A stretch of 64,000 bases of DNA, from assembly GCA_032173965.1 (NCBI GenBank), contig JAVUNC010000019.1:15926234-15990233 (forward strand), in the 5' to 3' direction. Both the position numbers and the translations under genes were made by a program. Each line of letters opens with the position of its first letter. Positions within the stretch are counted from its first letter, which is position 1. Positions 40,401 through 53,542 of the stretch are shown here, one piece after another. The notes below the pieces were generated by a model. It did not search any database. It was not told the DNA's origin and saw only the letters and a program-made list of their open reading frames with translations. This DNA is from Sitta carolinensis (taxonomy: Eukaryota > Chordata > Aves > Passeriformes > Sittidae).

Positions 40401-41694
40401 TTTAAAGAAATCACACTGTTAATATTTGCAGAGCATGCTGCATCTGGAGGGATGTGCAGGTGTTTTGGCATATTCTGGAGATACCAGAAATAGCCAGGCC
40501 AACATTTTGAAGTCAACACAGGCATTTTAATCAACAGTCTGTTCTTTGCACAGACATTTCCTGAGGGTGTTTCCTACCTCTACCAGAGCATGGCGCAAGC
40601 AGCTTGTGCTTGCACCAGGGAGATGAGCGGGGAAAATTACTTTTTCAACATATGGTAAGCTGGGCTGGCTCCAGACAAATAAATTGTACATTATCTGCTA
40701 ATGGCAAGGATGAAGAAGAAACTGAAGATGCTCAGGTCTGTTGGCTCAAAAAGTTATGGCCAGCTGTTACCAGTCCAAGTTTGTTTATTTCTTTATTTAG
40801 CATTAAATTTGCTGCAATTCTGTGTCCAGTGAATAAATCCCCAGTGCATTCAGTATAGCACCTTTCATGATAATGAAAATTTCCAGTTCTAGGCAGAGAG
40901 CATGTTAACAGTTTCTTCTCCCCTAAAACATTGCTCTCCACTGAGGCTAACAGGCCTCACAACACCCACCAGAACAACCACTCATTTTCTTTCAGCAGTA
41001 GATGGTCCTTTCACTTTCTATAGTTTTTTTTTATGCAGCATCACCATGTAGTGGTGCTTAAACCACAATTCACTTTGATTAAGTGAAGAGAGAAAGTCCA
41101 GTGACTTGGGCTAGAGGTTTTCTGTTTGATTGAGGCAATTAGAGTCTGAGGCCCTCATTTTTCTTGATTTTTCTTTAAGATAACAACAGGCATACCTCAG
41201 CTAGCTCCGTAATTCCTCAAGGCTCCTTATAGGAAACAGAACAGGCTGAACTTTCTTAAGGTAGTGGTGCCCTTCCCTAGCAATTCTGGAAACAGACTAG
41301 TATCTTTAAAGTTAAATGAGCATTGGATGCTTCAGTTCCAGGGTATAGTAGTACTTCCCTACCCTTGAGAATATTTAGGAACCACAACACATCCAGACCC
41401 CATGGTCTTACAGGAACGCTGACAATTTTGAAACAAGCCCTATAAAGACCATTTAGTATCATTACACCTACATGAAAGTGCTTAATTGCAGGCATGATAG
41501 TTTGGAAATCTTTTTGTGTAGGACCACCCTGGAAAAATGTAGCTCCTTCTTACTGGAAGCTGTTAGAAAAATGTATCAGTTTTACCTCTGCAGAGACAGA
41601 ATTCTCACTTAAAGATTTTTTTTTCAGCCAGCCTTTTAAGGCATCTTAACAGCTTCAACCTCAAATATCCCAGTTGTGGGTTTATGTGTAGGAG
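31434..41694. other. Long unique non-coding stretch, no gene seen
   Basis: More than 10 kb in which I recognise no gene or transposon. Between 33570 and 37220 even chance open frames of 60 codons are absent, so stop codons are dense there. The longest frame (31462-31884, 140 codons) directly follows the poly(A) tract and has no domain. A candidate conserved element lies at about 32930-33080. A short T/G-rich tract lies at 37737-37767. Confidence 0.5.
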
Positions 41695-41800
41695 TCTATA
41701 GCTCAGCTGGAAAGAGTGCAGAGGAGAGTCAGGAAAACGATCCGAGACCTAGGAAACACAAGCTACAGGACTGGGCTTGAAGAACCTCAAGGAAAAAAAT
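41695..41800 (+). mobile_element. Possible old CR1 fragment
   Basis: The order 'CTGGAAAGAGTGCAGAGGAG', 'GAAAACGATCCGAGACCTAGGAAACA', 'ACTGGGCTTGAAGAACCT' resembles the CR1 stretch in which a 'GTGCAGAGGAG' word is followed by a GATGATC-like, a GACCTGGAAAACA-like and a CTGGGCTTGTTTAACCT-like word. It is strongly decayed, with an internal deletion. It also contains TAGCTCAGCTGG, a chance likeness to a tRNA A box; no matching acceptor stem or B box follows. Low confidence. Confidence 0.35.
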
Positions 41801-44479
41801 GGTAGTACTTCCAAAGCATTCATAGGACTGGAGTCTAGACTGGTGGATCACAGAAGGAAGAAATTTGAATTGCAGCAGAGAAGATTCCTGTCCAAAGTCC
41901 AAGAGCACACCCCTCCTATCAATTCATTCAGAAACACATTCTTGCACTATTCGACCACAATAAAAGCACATAAATCTTCCATTATTTTAGGTTTTGTATT
42001 TTATTGAAACTATTTTTATTGTGGCATGGGTATGATTTCAGAGACATAGTTACAAACTCAAACCTTCGTGTCCAGTAAGAAAACTGAATAAAAATTTGCT
42101 AGAGAGCAAGAAGCAATTTCAACCCAAATTTAGAGGGGTGAGCTATAATGGGAGGCAAATTCTAGCAGTCATTCAAACACAAAATTAATCTGTTTGCTAA
42201 AATGTCAAAGGAAAGGGGAGTAGGAAAAAAGCAGACACCTATAAGGCTTTTCACTCTCTCTCCAGAGCTCCTTGATGGTTTTTTCAAAGCAGTATTTCCA
42301 GAAACTGATTAAAAACAAGCTGCAAGTTTATGGAGAGTCATTTGTATAAAGATGCAACAAGGGGAAAATCAGAATTAAGCAAGTTCATTTTTTTCCTGCT
42401 GGATAAAGAGGCTGGAGGGAGGCTGGAGGACAGCCCTCATCCATCCTATGCAATCCCAAAGTAGACAACTTCAAACCAGCTAACTCCTGTGTATGATGGT
42501 CACCTCGTGAATTAAGAGCTGACTAGAGGCTTCATGTTATAAGAAACAGTACTTCCCTTCAGTATAAATAAAACCTACACCTGGATTTTTGAATTCTTTG
42601 TTCACACTTCTGTTATGATCGTTCCTGGGCAGTTTTCTCTTTGCCCAGGAGGTACAAGAAAGTAGCTTAGCTAAGGCAAACACTGTTTGTTGTCTAAGAC
42701 TGGCTGGCTGGCTGCCTCTCTGGCCAAATACTTTATCTTTGGTTACTAGAACAGAGGGAATAGGGCACACTTTAGAGAACTCTTGAGGACAGGACTGCAC
42801 CTCTGAGAGCTGATGTGCTGACAGAGCCCAGGCAGAGGCAATGGATGTTTGGATCCCAATTCAATAACACAATGAATTTGTTCCTACGCGGCTGTGGTGG
42901 ATTCCAGACAGCTGCAAATGAGTGGGTGCAGAACAAGCTGAAACTTGGGCTAGAGCAGAGCTGCTCTCCTGTACACAACACCTACTGAAAGGTATGGCAA
43001 CATGCATTTGCATTTGGCTTTTGGGTCAATGGATAAAGCATGCATCTGCCACTGTGTGATACATGGGTATTTCCTCCCCCCACACAGCCCTTTGTCACCC
43101 CTTAGAAAACAATGAAAATGCTTTTGCCTTTTTTTTTTTTTGCTTCTTTGGGCAGTAAACATCACAATCTAATTTCACCTATACACTAGGTTCCAATTTT
43201 AGCTGTACCACCACAAACTGCAATATAATTATTAACACTCCTGACAAAACAGATTTCTGGAGCCTTTATTTACATCCGTGCTGTAGCACCCAAAATTCTT
43301 TATGCCTGCTCTCTGACAGAGTACTGCATTTGGAAATCATGAGTGGGAGTTTAAAATAGGTTCAGCATGCAGCTCACACTGTTCCCATCTCTGACATCCA
43401 TATGTGGTTTGGACAATCTGGAGCTTTCTTTGCAAGGCCTTACTCTGTTTTGCAAAATAAAGTTCTATATTTGCTGCATGTAATAGGCTCTGCAAGTTGC
43501 AGAGCTTTAAGATGTCCCTAACACAATAAACAATGATGTTGATAAACAATCTGGTGGCTAAATAGACACACAGGATCAAATATTTGCCACACAAGCAATC
43601 AAACAAATTGATAAACACGAAGAAAATTGTTAGAGAACTATAAATGTTCTATTATTAACCAGCAATCTGCATATCTTCCTCCAATTAATGCCTAAGAAGG
43701 AGATGCGAGTCAGTTGAAACTTAATTACTGGCATAACACTTTGTTGATTAGAAATGCAGTAACAGTCATTGCTTCTACTCCATTTGTACAAGGCCCATAA
43801 TAATAAGCCAAAGGACGTCAGTCACTGCTTCCCTGCCAGTAGTTTCTGCTGCAGCAATAGCTTCTGGTGTAAAAGCACTCCTCCACCCATGTCACTCAGC
43901 TCAGTAATTGCCTTGCCACTCACATAAAGGAAACAATTTCCGGCTTTGATGGGATTTTGTCGGCTCTGCGAAACTGCTCCCGCAATCTCTGCGGCGAGGT
44001 GTTAGGTGGGTTACTTTGGTGGATCATAACATGAAACTAATCTTTAAGGAAGCAGGTGGAAAGTGAGAGTGGTTTATATGCTGGTGACCTGCTAGGAAAA
44101 TGGTGCTTTTCACGTGATCAACAGAAGGGAAGTGTTCAATAAGGTGGAACTGAGACAAGAAGGCAGAAGCAAAGAGAAGAAAATTGCATTGCCATTTTCA
44201 TACCATCAAAAATGTCTCTTAGTTCACCACATCTTTCAGAAGCTCTTATAAAACCATATATACTTACTTTGTATGGCAAAGGCAACTGACCAGCAGCCTA
44301 ATTTCAGCTTGCTTCATATTTGGGCCTCCCCACAATCTGCACCCTTATCCCCATCATTTCATCATTCCCAGCCTGAAGCTGCCGATGCAAAGAGTGCTCC
44401 CCTCAGTATATGACATGCAGCATTCTTCTCACTTCACCACCTCATTCCTAGAATGAGGTCACCCAGCACTCAGCATTTC
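41801..44479. other. Unique non-coding stretch, no gene seen
   Basis: No gene recognised. Holds a T run at 43129-43141 (13 T) and a CpG-retaining stretch at about 43640-44030 that resembles a conserved non-coding element (see findings). Confidence 0.5.
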
Positions 44480-45215
44480 ATTCTGCATGTCACCCGAGGT
44501 GAGCCCCACAGTCCAGCTCCAGGCTTCCCTGTCCTGGGCTGCAGTGCAGATGTGCCCAGCAGCATGTGTTCTGTCACCAGCTGTTCAAACTGGGGCAGGG
44601 CTGGGCTGTGGTGCTCCTCTGTTCAGGGGGCAGCTGTTAAAAACCAGCTGGGCACTTTGCTTTATCTCTTCCACCCCAGCCTCCCTCCAGGAGAGAGCTT
44701 CTGCTGATGGCCACTGAGTCTCCTGTCCTGGCTGATAAACTGACACCATCCCATGGGAGAGGCTCCAGCCAGGGCAGGAGCCAAGCATTCCTGCCTGGCT
44801 CCAATCTCAGCTCTGGAACAGCAGGGCAGCCTTTCCCTCTGGCTGCCCAGAGGCAGAGCAGGCCCAGCTCCAGCTCCACTGGCCCTGCAGAGGGAATCTG
44901 CCCCTTGCTGCAGGATCCCTGCTCCAGCAGAGCCACAGCTGCCCCTGCAGGAGGCTGCAGCCCCCATGGAATGGCTCTGCTGCCAACACCCTGACCCACA
45001 GGGGGCAGGGGGGTTCTGACTCTGGCACTGCGGTTGGTTCTTGTATCACTGCATTTTTATTAAAGTCTCCTACTAAAGAACTGTTACTCCTATTCCCATC
45101 TCTTTGCCTGAGAGCCCCTTAATTTCAAAATTATAATAATTTGGAGGGAGGGGGTTTACATCCTCCATTCCAGGGGAGGCTCCTGCCTTCCTTAGCAGAC
45201 ACCTGTCACTCAAAC
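44480..45215 (+). mobile_element. ERV-like block: LTR-type sequence plus leader (probable)
   Basis: This GC-rich block differs sharply from its AT-rich flanks. I recognise its wording from an abundant songbird ERV repeat: 'AGCTGTTCAAACTGGGG', 'GTTAAAAACCAGCTGGGCA', 'CCCACAGGGGGCAGGGG', then ATTAAAGT, 'GCCTGAGAGCCCCTTAATTT', 'TTTGGAGGGAGGGGGTTTACA' and 'AGCAGACACCTGTC'. The order of GC-rich part, ATTAAA (45059-45064), AT-rich tail, and purine-rich junction at 45140-45156 suggests U3-R-U5 followed by leader, plus strand. No gag, pol or env frame follows. Many competing open frames (44453-45049) reflect the low stop density of GC-rich DNA. Family and exact ends are not established. Confidence 0.55.
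45059..45064 (+). promoter_or_regulatory. ATTAAA polyadenylation-type signal in ERV-like block
   Basis: ATTAAA, a common variant of AATAAA, lies where the GC-rich U3-like part changes to an AT-rich U5-like part. Confidence 0.35.
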
Positions 45216-48200
45216 CAAGACATCCTGGGACACCTGAGGCCCTCCCTAAGCTCTTCATGCACTCACATGTCTAAGCTTGACTTAGGAGAAGGACATGTGC
45301 AAGGACAGCCTCTAGGACGGGAAGCAACGACTAACTCTGTCTGCATGCTATCACAGCCAGAACGTGCAGCCACAGAGACACAACTTTCTTCTCCCCTGTC
45401 TTTGCCTCCCAGGTGGATTTATACTGAGGTTTTCCTGGCAGGTATAAGACACATTCACTTTATAGCTCTCTCTTATGATCATTCAAAACTTCATCAGAAA
45501 TACAATTTGTGAGTATCAAGTTGAAGACAGAGTAAATGGAAAGATTTAGAGAAAAGTGTGCTTCAAGATTCCTTTTGGATGGGAAGCCATATCAAGAATA
45601 GGATAAGGAGGCTTAAAATTAAAGGAAAAATGTAGCTATCCCACAGTAGCCAGAGAACATCTCCTGTTATAATTCAAATTTTCCCTTGCAGGCATAAGGG
45701 ACAGAATGAAACAGCCAAGCTGTCCATGAATAGGCACAATAACTTTGCTTTTACATTTGCTAAAGAGCTAGAGTGAAGTATTATGTACAATTTATGCAAA
45801 TTATTATAATTTACACATTTTTCCACCAGAAGAATTAAGCACAACTTACTGAAGTCCCAGAAATTTAAAATACCAGGGACTATGGGGGCTGACTAACAGA
45901 CACACACATTCCAACAGGGGACTTGCTCTAATATCTGATAGGGAAAACATAATGAGCAAACCCATCTATTTCAGTTGTTCCCAATGAAGTTTTGGGTTTA
46001 TTTCATATCTGCTGCTTTAATATTCGACTCTGCTGTCCCAAGATCCTCTGGCAGGACTAGAATTAACTGTCTTCAGTAAGCTTTCAATTTCTGAGCACTC
46101 TCCTGAGAGAGATGAATCATAAAGATCTTTAATGCACCAGACTCCTCATCCTTTCAATGTCATAGCATTGTCTTTATCTTAACCACAGCACAAACTTTTA
46201 GCAAATAAAAATATATGAAGTTAATGGAAAAAAAGCCCTTTCATTCTTAGCCCAGATGGTTCTACTTCAATTGCAGTATATCTCATCACAGCAATATTAA
46301 GATACTTCCAAAACCACTCTTGCAGTTCAAGGAGGTAAAAGGGCCTATTTGCTTCAGGGGGACATAAAATCTAATCTTTTGATTGATTACAGGACTCTTT
46401 GATATAGGAAAACTTGGATACACACCAACCATGGATTTAGGGAAACTAAAGCTCACTGGTTCTCCCTCTACCCCAAAAGGAAGCATGGTAACTATTCTTA
46501 CCTTCAGAAAAGGCATGACAGCTCTTGATGTTCATCTTCTCAAGCACCAAAGCCTCCAAAGCTGTCAGGATTTACATCCTTGTGAATGCTAAAATAGCAC
46601 AAAAGTAATACTAAGGACTAATTTTTTTTTCCAAACAACACAGAATAAAATTCTTAAGAGTATTATTCTTTCATGTTTTTATGTTTTTAATATTTGGGAA
46701 AAAACCCCAAACAAACAAAACCAAATTTAAAAAAATCCCCTCCTTGGAAGGTAGCCTGACTTTGTATTGATCACTTCTTGTTCTTCACATATGGTGAAAT
46801 GTTATTTTTAATGCTGAGTACACTACATAAAGAGAGATACACACAGGGCATATCCAAAATAACTCAGTGTTGGGCTTCCCTGTAAATGAGATTGCCAGCA
46901 GTACCCAGAGTGGATTTGTGCCCCATTTCTGATACTTCATATTTCTTTAGCATAGTATTCCTTAAAACCAATAAATAAACATAAAAGCTACAAGTTTAAA
47001 ACACAATCTAGGCAAAACCAATTCACAAAATACAAGGAACTGTAGAGGCAGAATTTAAAGTGTAATCAGAAATTTAGTACAGTTACCCACACATGCTCCT
47101 CTCTTCAAAGTTTTCAATAAATCTCTTACACTCTATCCCCAGTCTCTCCAGCTTTTTCTATTATTTTCCTCATATTTATTTTTCCTTCCAATCAAAAGCC
47201 ACTTTCCTGTTTTCTTATTTGAAAACTGAGAAGAGAAATAAATTCTTTAGAATCACCATGCAAACAGATAAGAAACTACTGCATATTTCAAAGAGAAAGT
47301 TTCATACTCAGTATACTGAAAAATGGAATCAAATGTACACAGCACTTCTGGAAAAAGCAGAAGAGACTTCCAAGCAAATTTTTCAAGCTATAGGGATTTG
47401 TCCAGTACCTATTTGCTCTGATGAGCTTGTAAGGGAAAAAAAAAAAGAAAATACCCACAAAATAACAACCACCATAACTGGTAAGTGGCATCAGTGCAAT
47501 GTTCTGCAAGCCCTTTACACCACTCTTGATTTCACTCTGCATACTTTATTGTGCTTGTGCCCTTCAAGAGCACAAAGCAGAGCAAGGTCAAGAAAATAAC
47601 ACACTTGGAACAAAATTACAAAACCCCCTTCCAAACCCTTCACACTTCTATCAGAAAAAGCAACCGTAGGGACAGGCCAAGATGAAAGCAAGGACACTTA
47701 CAAAAAAAAAAAAAAAAAAAAAAAAAGGAAAGGTAAGGAACTCTTTCATCAGCATAGCAATAAATAGCAAAAAAAGGCAGCAATAAATAAAAACAATGAT
47801 TACTATAGGGACTTCAGCCTGTACCTAAGTGTTTAACCTTGGTCCCACCTGCAAACTCAGCTAATCTCCTCCCCTTTGTGCTTTTTCCTGTTCCTGAGGT
47901 CCCTATTTGTTAATCACCTGGCTCCAGAGCAGGCTGGCTAATTTAGCTCTGACAGCTATTAGTCGCCAGGCAACACGTGGCACCAGCTTTTACACTAGTG
48001 TCTTTATCCTTTCACTTCTGTGGGGGCAAGATCATAAAGTCAGCATGCTGCAGCCAGGAAGAGAAGAAAGAGCCTCAGATAATAGAAGAGAGCACATCTC
48101 TCACACTTAATTAATATCAAATTTATGAATATTCATGCAAGGAACACCTAGGCCAAGATGGAGAAGGGTGTTTTGGAGAGAAGAAACAAATGTAGCTGCT

Positions 48201-51200
48201 GATTAGCTTTGTAAAGGCACACATGAAAGCTGTCACAGCTGTGACTGATTGCAAGAAAAGGTGTTTCATGTGTCCCAAAAGCCATTAGGATATCTCTGTT
48301 GGACAGAACAAACCCTGAAATGACAAGTGTGTAGCAACGTGGTCACTCGTATAGCCACTGTAAAAGTGTCATGAAGCCAAAGGATATAAATATTGGGCAA
48401 GTAGTCTCATGGGATTAATAAAACATCCCATAATGGCTTCTAAATGCAGTTCAGCTCACCTTCTAAAGGGAACAGGGAAAGCTCAGCAACCTTCACAAAG
48501 CAGAGCTGTCATGTTTCACGTTAAAGATATCCCATTAGCTTATGTAAACGTGCAACACCCACGCCAAGGCTGCAGGGGAGCAGGAGACCCTAAGTGAGCA
48601 GTGAAACAGAGATCCTTCAAGCTCTGTTCGCATTCAATAGCAGCAAGAAAGCCCTTGCATATTAAAGTTAATGGGAACACCAGGATGACAACCTACTCAG
48701 AAATCCAGCCCCATGGAGGGGGAGCTTGGCTGAATTGTCCCCCTGACTTTGACAGCTGAGAGGAAAAACCCTAAGTGACAGCTAGAACAAGAGGTTGTTA
48801 GAGTCACTGTAGGTTTCCTAAATGTTTGGGGATTTTTTGCTGTGCCTGTAAGTGCTTCCAAGCTTGTAATCAAGAGCTCAATCCTTTGTTGCTACACAAT
48901 CAATTTGCTTTCTTGAGTTTACATTCTTGTTTGAACTTTCCTGCTGTTGTATGACCCTGGGGAAGCTCTGGCAAGCTGAGGTGAGTAATTTCTCCAGAGG
49001 ACAAAAAATAAAAGAAATAAAAGAAGATCCCACAAAGAATCTGCAGAATGTCCCATCAAGAAAACTGAGTGCTCTGAAGACTGGTGTTAACAAGATACAG
49101 GACACAGGAAAAAGAAATATATTTTGACAGTTAATTTTCAATGACCTGTAAGTTGGGGAAGAGACGGTTTATGACATGAGGGAATCCCACAGTGTCTTGT
49201 CTTGATGTAAGCAGGACCCAGGACTAGCATCTGTAAGCTTTGAAGAAAACATGACTTTCATCTAGCAACCCGAATTTCAGAGAATATTTATGTATTCACT
49301 AGCTCTTCAGGCTGCATTGGCAGTACTCTGTGTGTCAGTTTTAAGAGCTGCCTGATTATTAGCAATTGTACCTGATTATGTGTCAATTAATACAAGAGTT
49401 CCCACAGTGTTAATATGAAGGGTTTCCTTTCCTCTGCTGTTCATTTTTATCTACACCAAGAAAATCTATTGATCACCCCATGCTAACACAGTCATTTTTT
49501 ATGGTTGTTAGGCTGCTATAAATCCCAGGGAACTTTGATAGATCTTACCATTTTAGATAGTGGATTTATAAGAAACATTTGGCAAATCATTTGGAGGAAC
49601 AAAATGTCCTGTTTCTAAACCATGCACCCCCAGAAGCTCTTTGTGTCTCCTTGCTACACAAAATGCTCCCCCAGTCTCTCTGTTCTCCTACCTGTCCATC
49701 CTGCTGGACTAACAACCACAGAGGCGTGTGACTCTACTGACTGGGAACCAGCTCCACAGACAGATGGATCAGCCACAGGGAGGGCAGGCTGGGGCTGCCT
49801 CCAGGTCACACGAGGTGACCAGAAACTGCAGCCCTTGGCAGGGCAGGACACCCCCCTTCCAAAGCCAGGCAGCCACCGTGGCCACCTCTGAGAGTCACTG
49901 CAATAAGGCTTCCAGGAGACACCTTCTGCACGCCCCAGCAGGTCCCTGCTCCTGCCTGTGCTTGGAGCAAAACCAAACCAAACCCTTTGGCTGAGATTTT
50001 ACAAAAGCTCCTTAAGAGGCTTGTGATTGTGAGGTAGCTCAGGTCCGTGTGCTGCTTTTGAAAACTCTTCTTCTTGTCTGTGGTATATTTTGTGTAAAAC
50101 ATGAATGTATAAATATTCTGGAAAATAATGCTTTCTGCCTCCTAGTGACTGCATAATACAAAGAGAAATAATACCTAGAAATTACTGCTGATTTACAACT
50201 GTAAACTATTTATTTTCAGCCAGCTGGCTTGTGATATGAGCTGTTCTGTATTTAAAAGCATAGCTTTCTCCCTTGCTTGTCTCAGTTTGGGTGACTTTTA
50301 TGGTGTCTCTGCAACGCTCTTTTACCAGGGCAGTGATTTGCAGTTCACACAAGCCACCAGGCTCCTGCATTATGGCCTTATGTTATAGATAATACAATTT
50401 AAGACGCTGATTTCAGATTTGGTTCTGTGAAATAGGATGGAAGCTTCTGGTGGCCTATGAGGCTGTTTTGCTTCTCTTGAAGCATAAATGAGTTTATTTT
50501 GTCATCTCCTAAAGATGAGCCATATCCTCTGCAGCACACACACATGATGTATTTTCTGCTCATCCTATGGTGATTAACCTGTCTTGTGGTAGTAGCAGCC
50601 ACGGCTCAGAACCCAAGCAGAGAAAAACAATGTTTGAACTTAACACGGTCATGCAAAGTGATTGTTTTTACAGGTGACACGCCCATGGCTGGCTGTTTCC
50701 GAATGAGGCATTATTCAGTGAAGTATAGAAAACAGCCTGACTAAACGATTAAAAAAATAACCTTTTTGCAATATGCACTATCTCTACAAGTGAATATATT
50801 AGTGTTATTAATAATAGCCTCACATTAATGCAAAGCTGAGCTGTCACCTGCCACAGAACAGTGGCTGCGTGTATGACTCCATTGGTTATTATATTACAAG
50901 GATGCCCGGAGCCTTATGCTGATATTAAGTGAAGCAAGCATGGAATTTAATGCATTTAACTAGGTAAAAAAAAAAAATTTAACATCATACCTGTAATTTA
51001 ATATATGCATGTTGTTCACCATGGCAATTACCCACAAGTCCACAAAGAACAGGCTGGGCTTGAGGCTATCAGACAGTTTATTCAGGATTATTCTTATGGA
51101 TGATAGCACTTCATGGTTTCCAAAACAAGCTTGTTCATTACACTGCTTTCTGCTAACTGTATTTCTGCAAGATGCCCCTTTCAAGTATTGCTGGGGAGGT

Positions 51201-53542
51201 TCTTTGAACCATGAAAAATACCAGGAAAATGACACAAGAGTGATTCAAGCATCATAGATAAAGCAAATATGCAAAATGTGCATTTTGTTCTGATGCTGTC
51301 TGCAGTCCTTTAATCAAGGAAAACATTTGCTCAGCCAGGAATGAATGAAAGGGAGTTGAAGGGAAAAAAACCCAAACCTGTTCAGAATTATTAACCTGAT
51401 TTTCCAGTTTAATTTTTAGCACAAAGTGAAAACAAACAAACATCACCTCATAATAATTCTGTGGACTCAGCTATTCTCACCTAGGTAGGGTTATGCTACC
51501 AGAAATTGATGCCTGTTGCATTTATCTGAATCTTTGGACTTCCTTGCAGAAGTCTATTCCAGATTTCTGAATAGACTGTGCAGCCTGAGGGCTGAGGGCG
51601 TCCAAATGCTCCAGTTGGATCATTCTCAGCCATTAGCAAATAGATCCTTTGTCAGCATAGACCAAGTCCCAGTTTTGGGTCTGTTGGAATCCAAAAATAC
51701 AGAGAGCTCTCAGAATATTGGGCCTGTAGGCTGAAGCTAAAAATTAAATAGAGAGTTTAATTCAAGACCTTAGGAAAGGCTTCCAAAATTAGATATTAGA
51801 AGGAAAAATGTAGATTTGTAGATTAAATAGAAACATGTAGCAGCTCAGCAGTCCCATCTCTGATTTCTACAATCCATAATTTCCCCCAGGTCACCATGTT
51901 TCTGACACATGAGACATCTGAAATGTTGAGCTGAAGTGCAGAGTTTACAAATGTAAGATTCCAATGGCCCTTTTTGTTTGTTTATGTCTCAAACCCTTAA
52001 GCAGTAAGAAATTTGGCCCTTTACTCCATCATTCTCAGGTAAATTCTGAGTTTCCTCAGGTCAGGCTGCTTTCTGGGGCCACGCCAGCAGTTTGTCTTAC
52101 TTTTATTGTTCAGTATACCAGGGAGATAAGAGAATGGGTCATGAACATCATCAGAAACACCACATTTCTTTAAGCATATTTGTGACCACAATCTCATTGC
52201 CATTGGCTTTTCCTATGCAGCAGTGTAGAACTCATAAAACTCTCCTTAAATATTGACTCATTTTTTTTGCCTAGTTATTGGCTTGGATAATTTTATTCTA
52301 AAATAATCAATAATGTATTTACCTGGCAAAACATTTCCTCAAACATTTTCTAACCAGCTAGTGTAAGATCAGTGTTGAAAAGTGTTTTCTTCATTACAGC
52401 TCTAAATGATGGTTTATTTATTCAGGAAAAAAACATGCAGAAAAGTATGGTCATATCTAGCAAGTGAGATTCTAAAAGATTGTGCTCTTTGAAATTGTAG
52501 CTGGAAGTTGCAACGGCTCAGGATTGTTCCACTGAAATACATTTATGCTGGAAAAGAAATTCTTGGAATGAGAAGCTCTGCTCTTTCAAAAATGTTTGGA
52601 TTTCATTTAGGAAGTGAGATCAAAATATTTTGCCTCAGGATAAGTAAACTTGTATTGCAATATTTGGTTTGTGAGACAGAGTCAAAATATTAGCATCGTT
52701 ATGGTGATAACATGCAACTCTCTGACAAAACCCCTCAGCCTGCAGAGGAATTTCCCACAGGTCACTGCAAGAATTCAGTAACATAAGCCAGGATAAAGTG
52801 TTTCAGTGTGGCTCTGCAAGCAGAAATTAATTTTTATGTGATAAAGTTTAAATCACTTCAGCTTAAACACCTGAAAGGTTGTATTTGGACACTCCCATTT
52901 CAAGAGTTTCTTTGAACTTTAGTTCCAGATTTAACTTTTATTATGTTTTATACAGATCTATTGTCAGCATTATTATTCATTTTATAATCATTTACAGTAA
53001 TATAAATTCTAGATTTTTAGGATTTCTAGTATCTGATTATGTTTACCATAATGCAGTAAACTAAATTACCTTAAACATAAAGTAATCTATTTTGTCTGTC
53101 CCAAATAGATGTTCACATGGCTTTAACAAGACTTAAGGGATGAAGGGTAATGTTTTGTTGTTAGAGAAAAAAAAAAGAGTCTGCCCTTTGTTTTACCTGG
53201 CAAGAGTCTTCCAGTTTCTAAATAACATTGTATTCTGCAAAAGCTTCATAGCCTAGTATTTATTTTCATTTCTTGAAAGATACGTGACCAGAAAGATGAA
53301 TGTGTTGCTCTCCCTGCTGTGCCCTCCCTGAGGTGAGAGGGATTGTTCCATCAGTGCTTTGAACTTCCTTTTTGGCTGACAACGGACCCTGCTAATAAAA
53401 ATAACGTGTTCAAAGGCACGGCTGAGGCCTGAGCTTCGGCTGTGTGAGAAGTTTTTATTGTGCACCTCAGCGCTGTGAACAGCCAGGGAAAGCAGGGAGA
53501 GGGAATGACACAAAACCCACACCAAACACCTCAGTGAAGCTT
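45216..53542. other. Unique non-coding stretch with poly(A) tract
   Basis: About 8.3 kb without a recognised gene. A 168-codon plus-strand frame (47093-47599) has no domain and ends shortly before a poly(A) tract (47702-47726). It spans low-complexity T-rich then A-rich DNA and is treated as chance. A GC-richer patch at 49620-49960 is unassigned. An A/C-rich patch occurs at 46697-46741. A candidate conserved element lies at 50630-50970. Confidence 0.5.
47702..47726. repeat. Poly(A) tract of 25
   Basis: Uninterrupted run of 25 A. No AATAAA stands at the usual distance before it, so a processed retrocopy is not supported. Confidence 0.9.

Noticed and set aside
41693..41765. tRNA gene suggested by TAGCTCAGCTGG
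   Set aside because: No cloverleaf: no complementary acceptor ends and no GGTTCGA-type B box at the expected spacing.
47093..47599. 168-codon plus-strand open frame before a poly(A) tract
   Set aside because: It begins in T-rich and ends in A-rich low-complexity DNA, matches no family, and has no AATAAA at the right distance before the A run at 47702.
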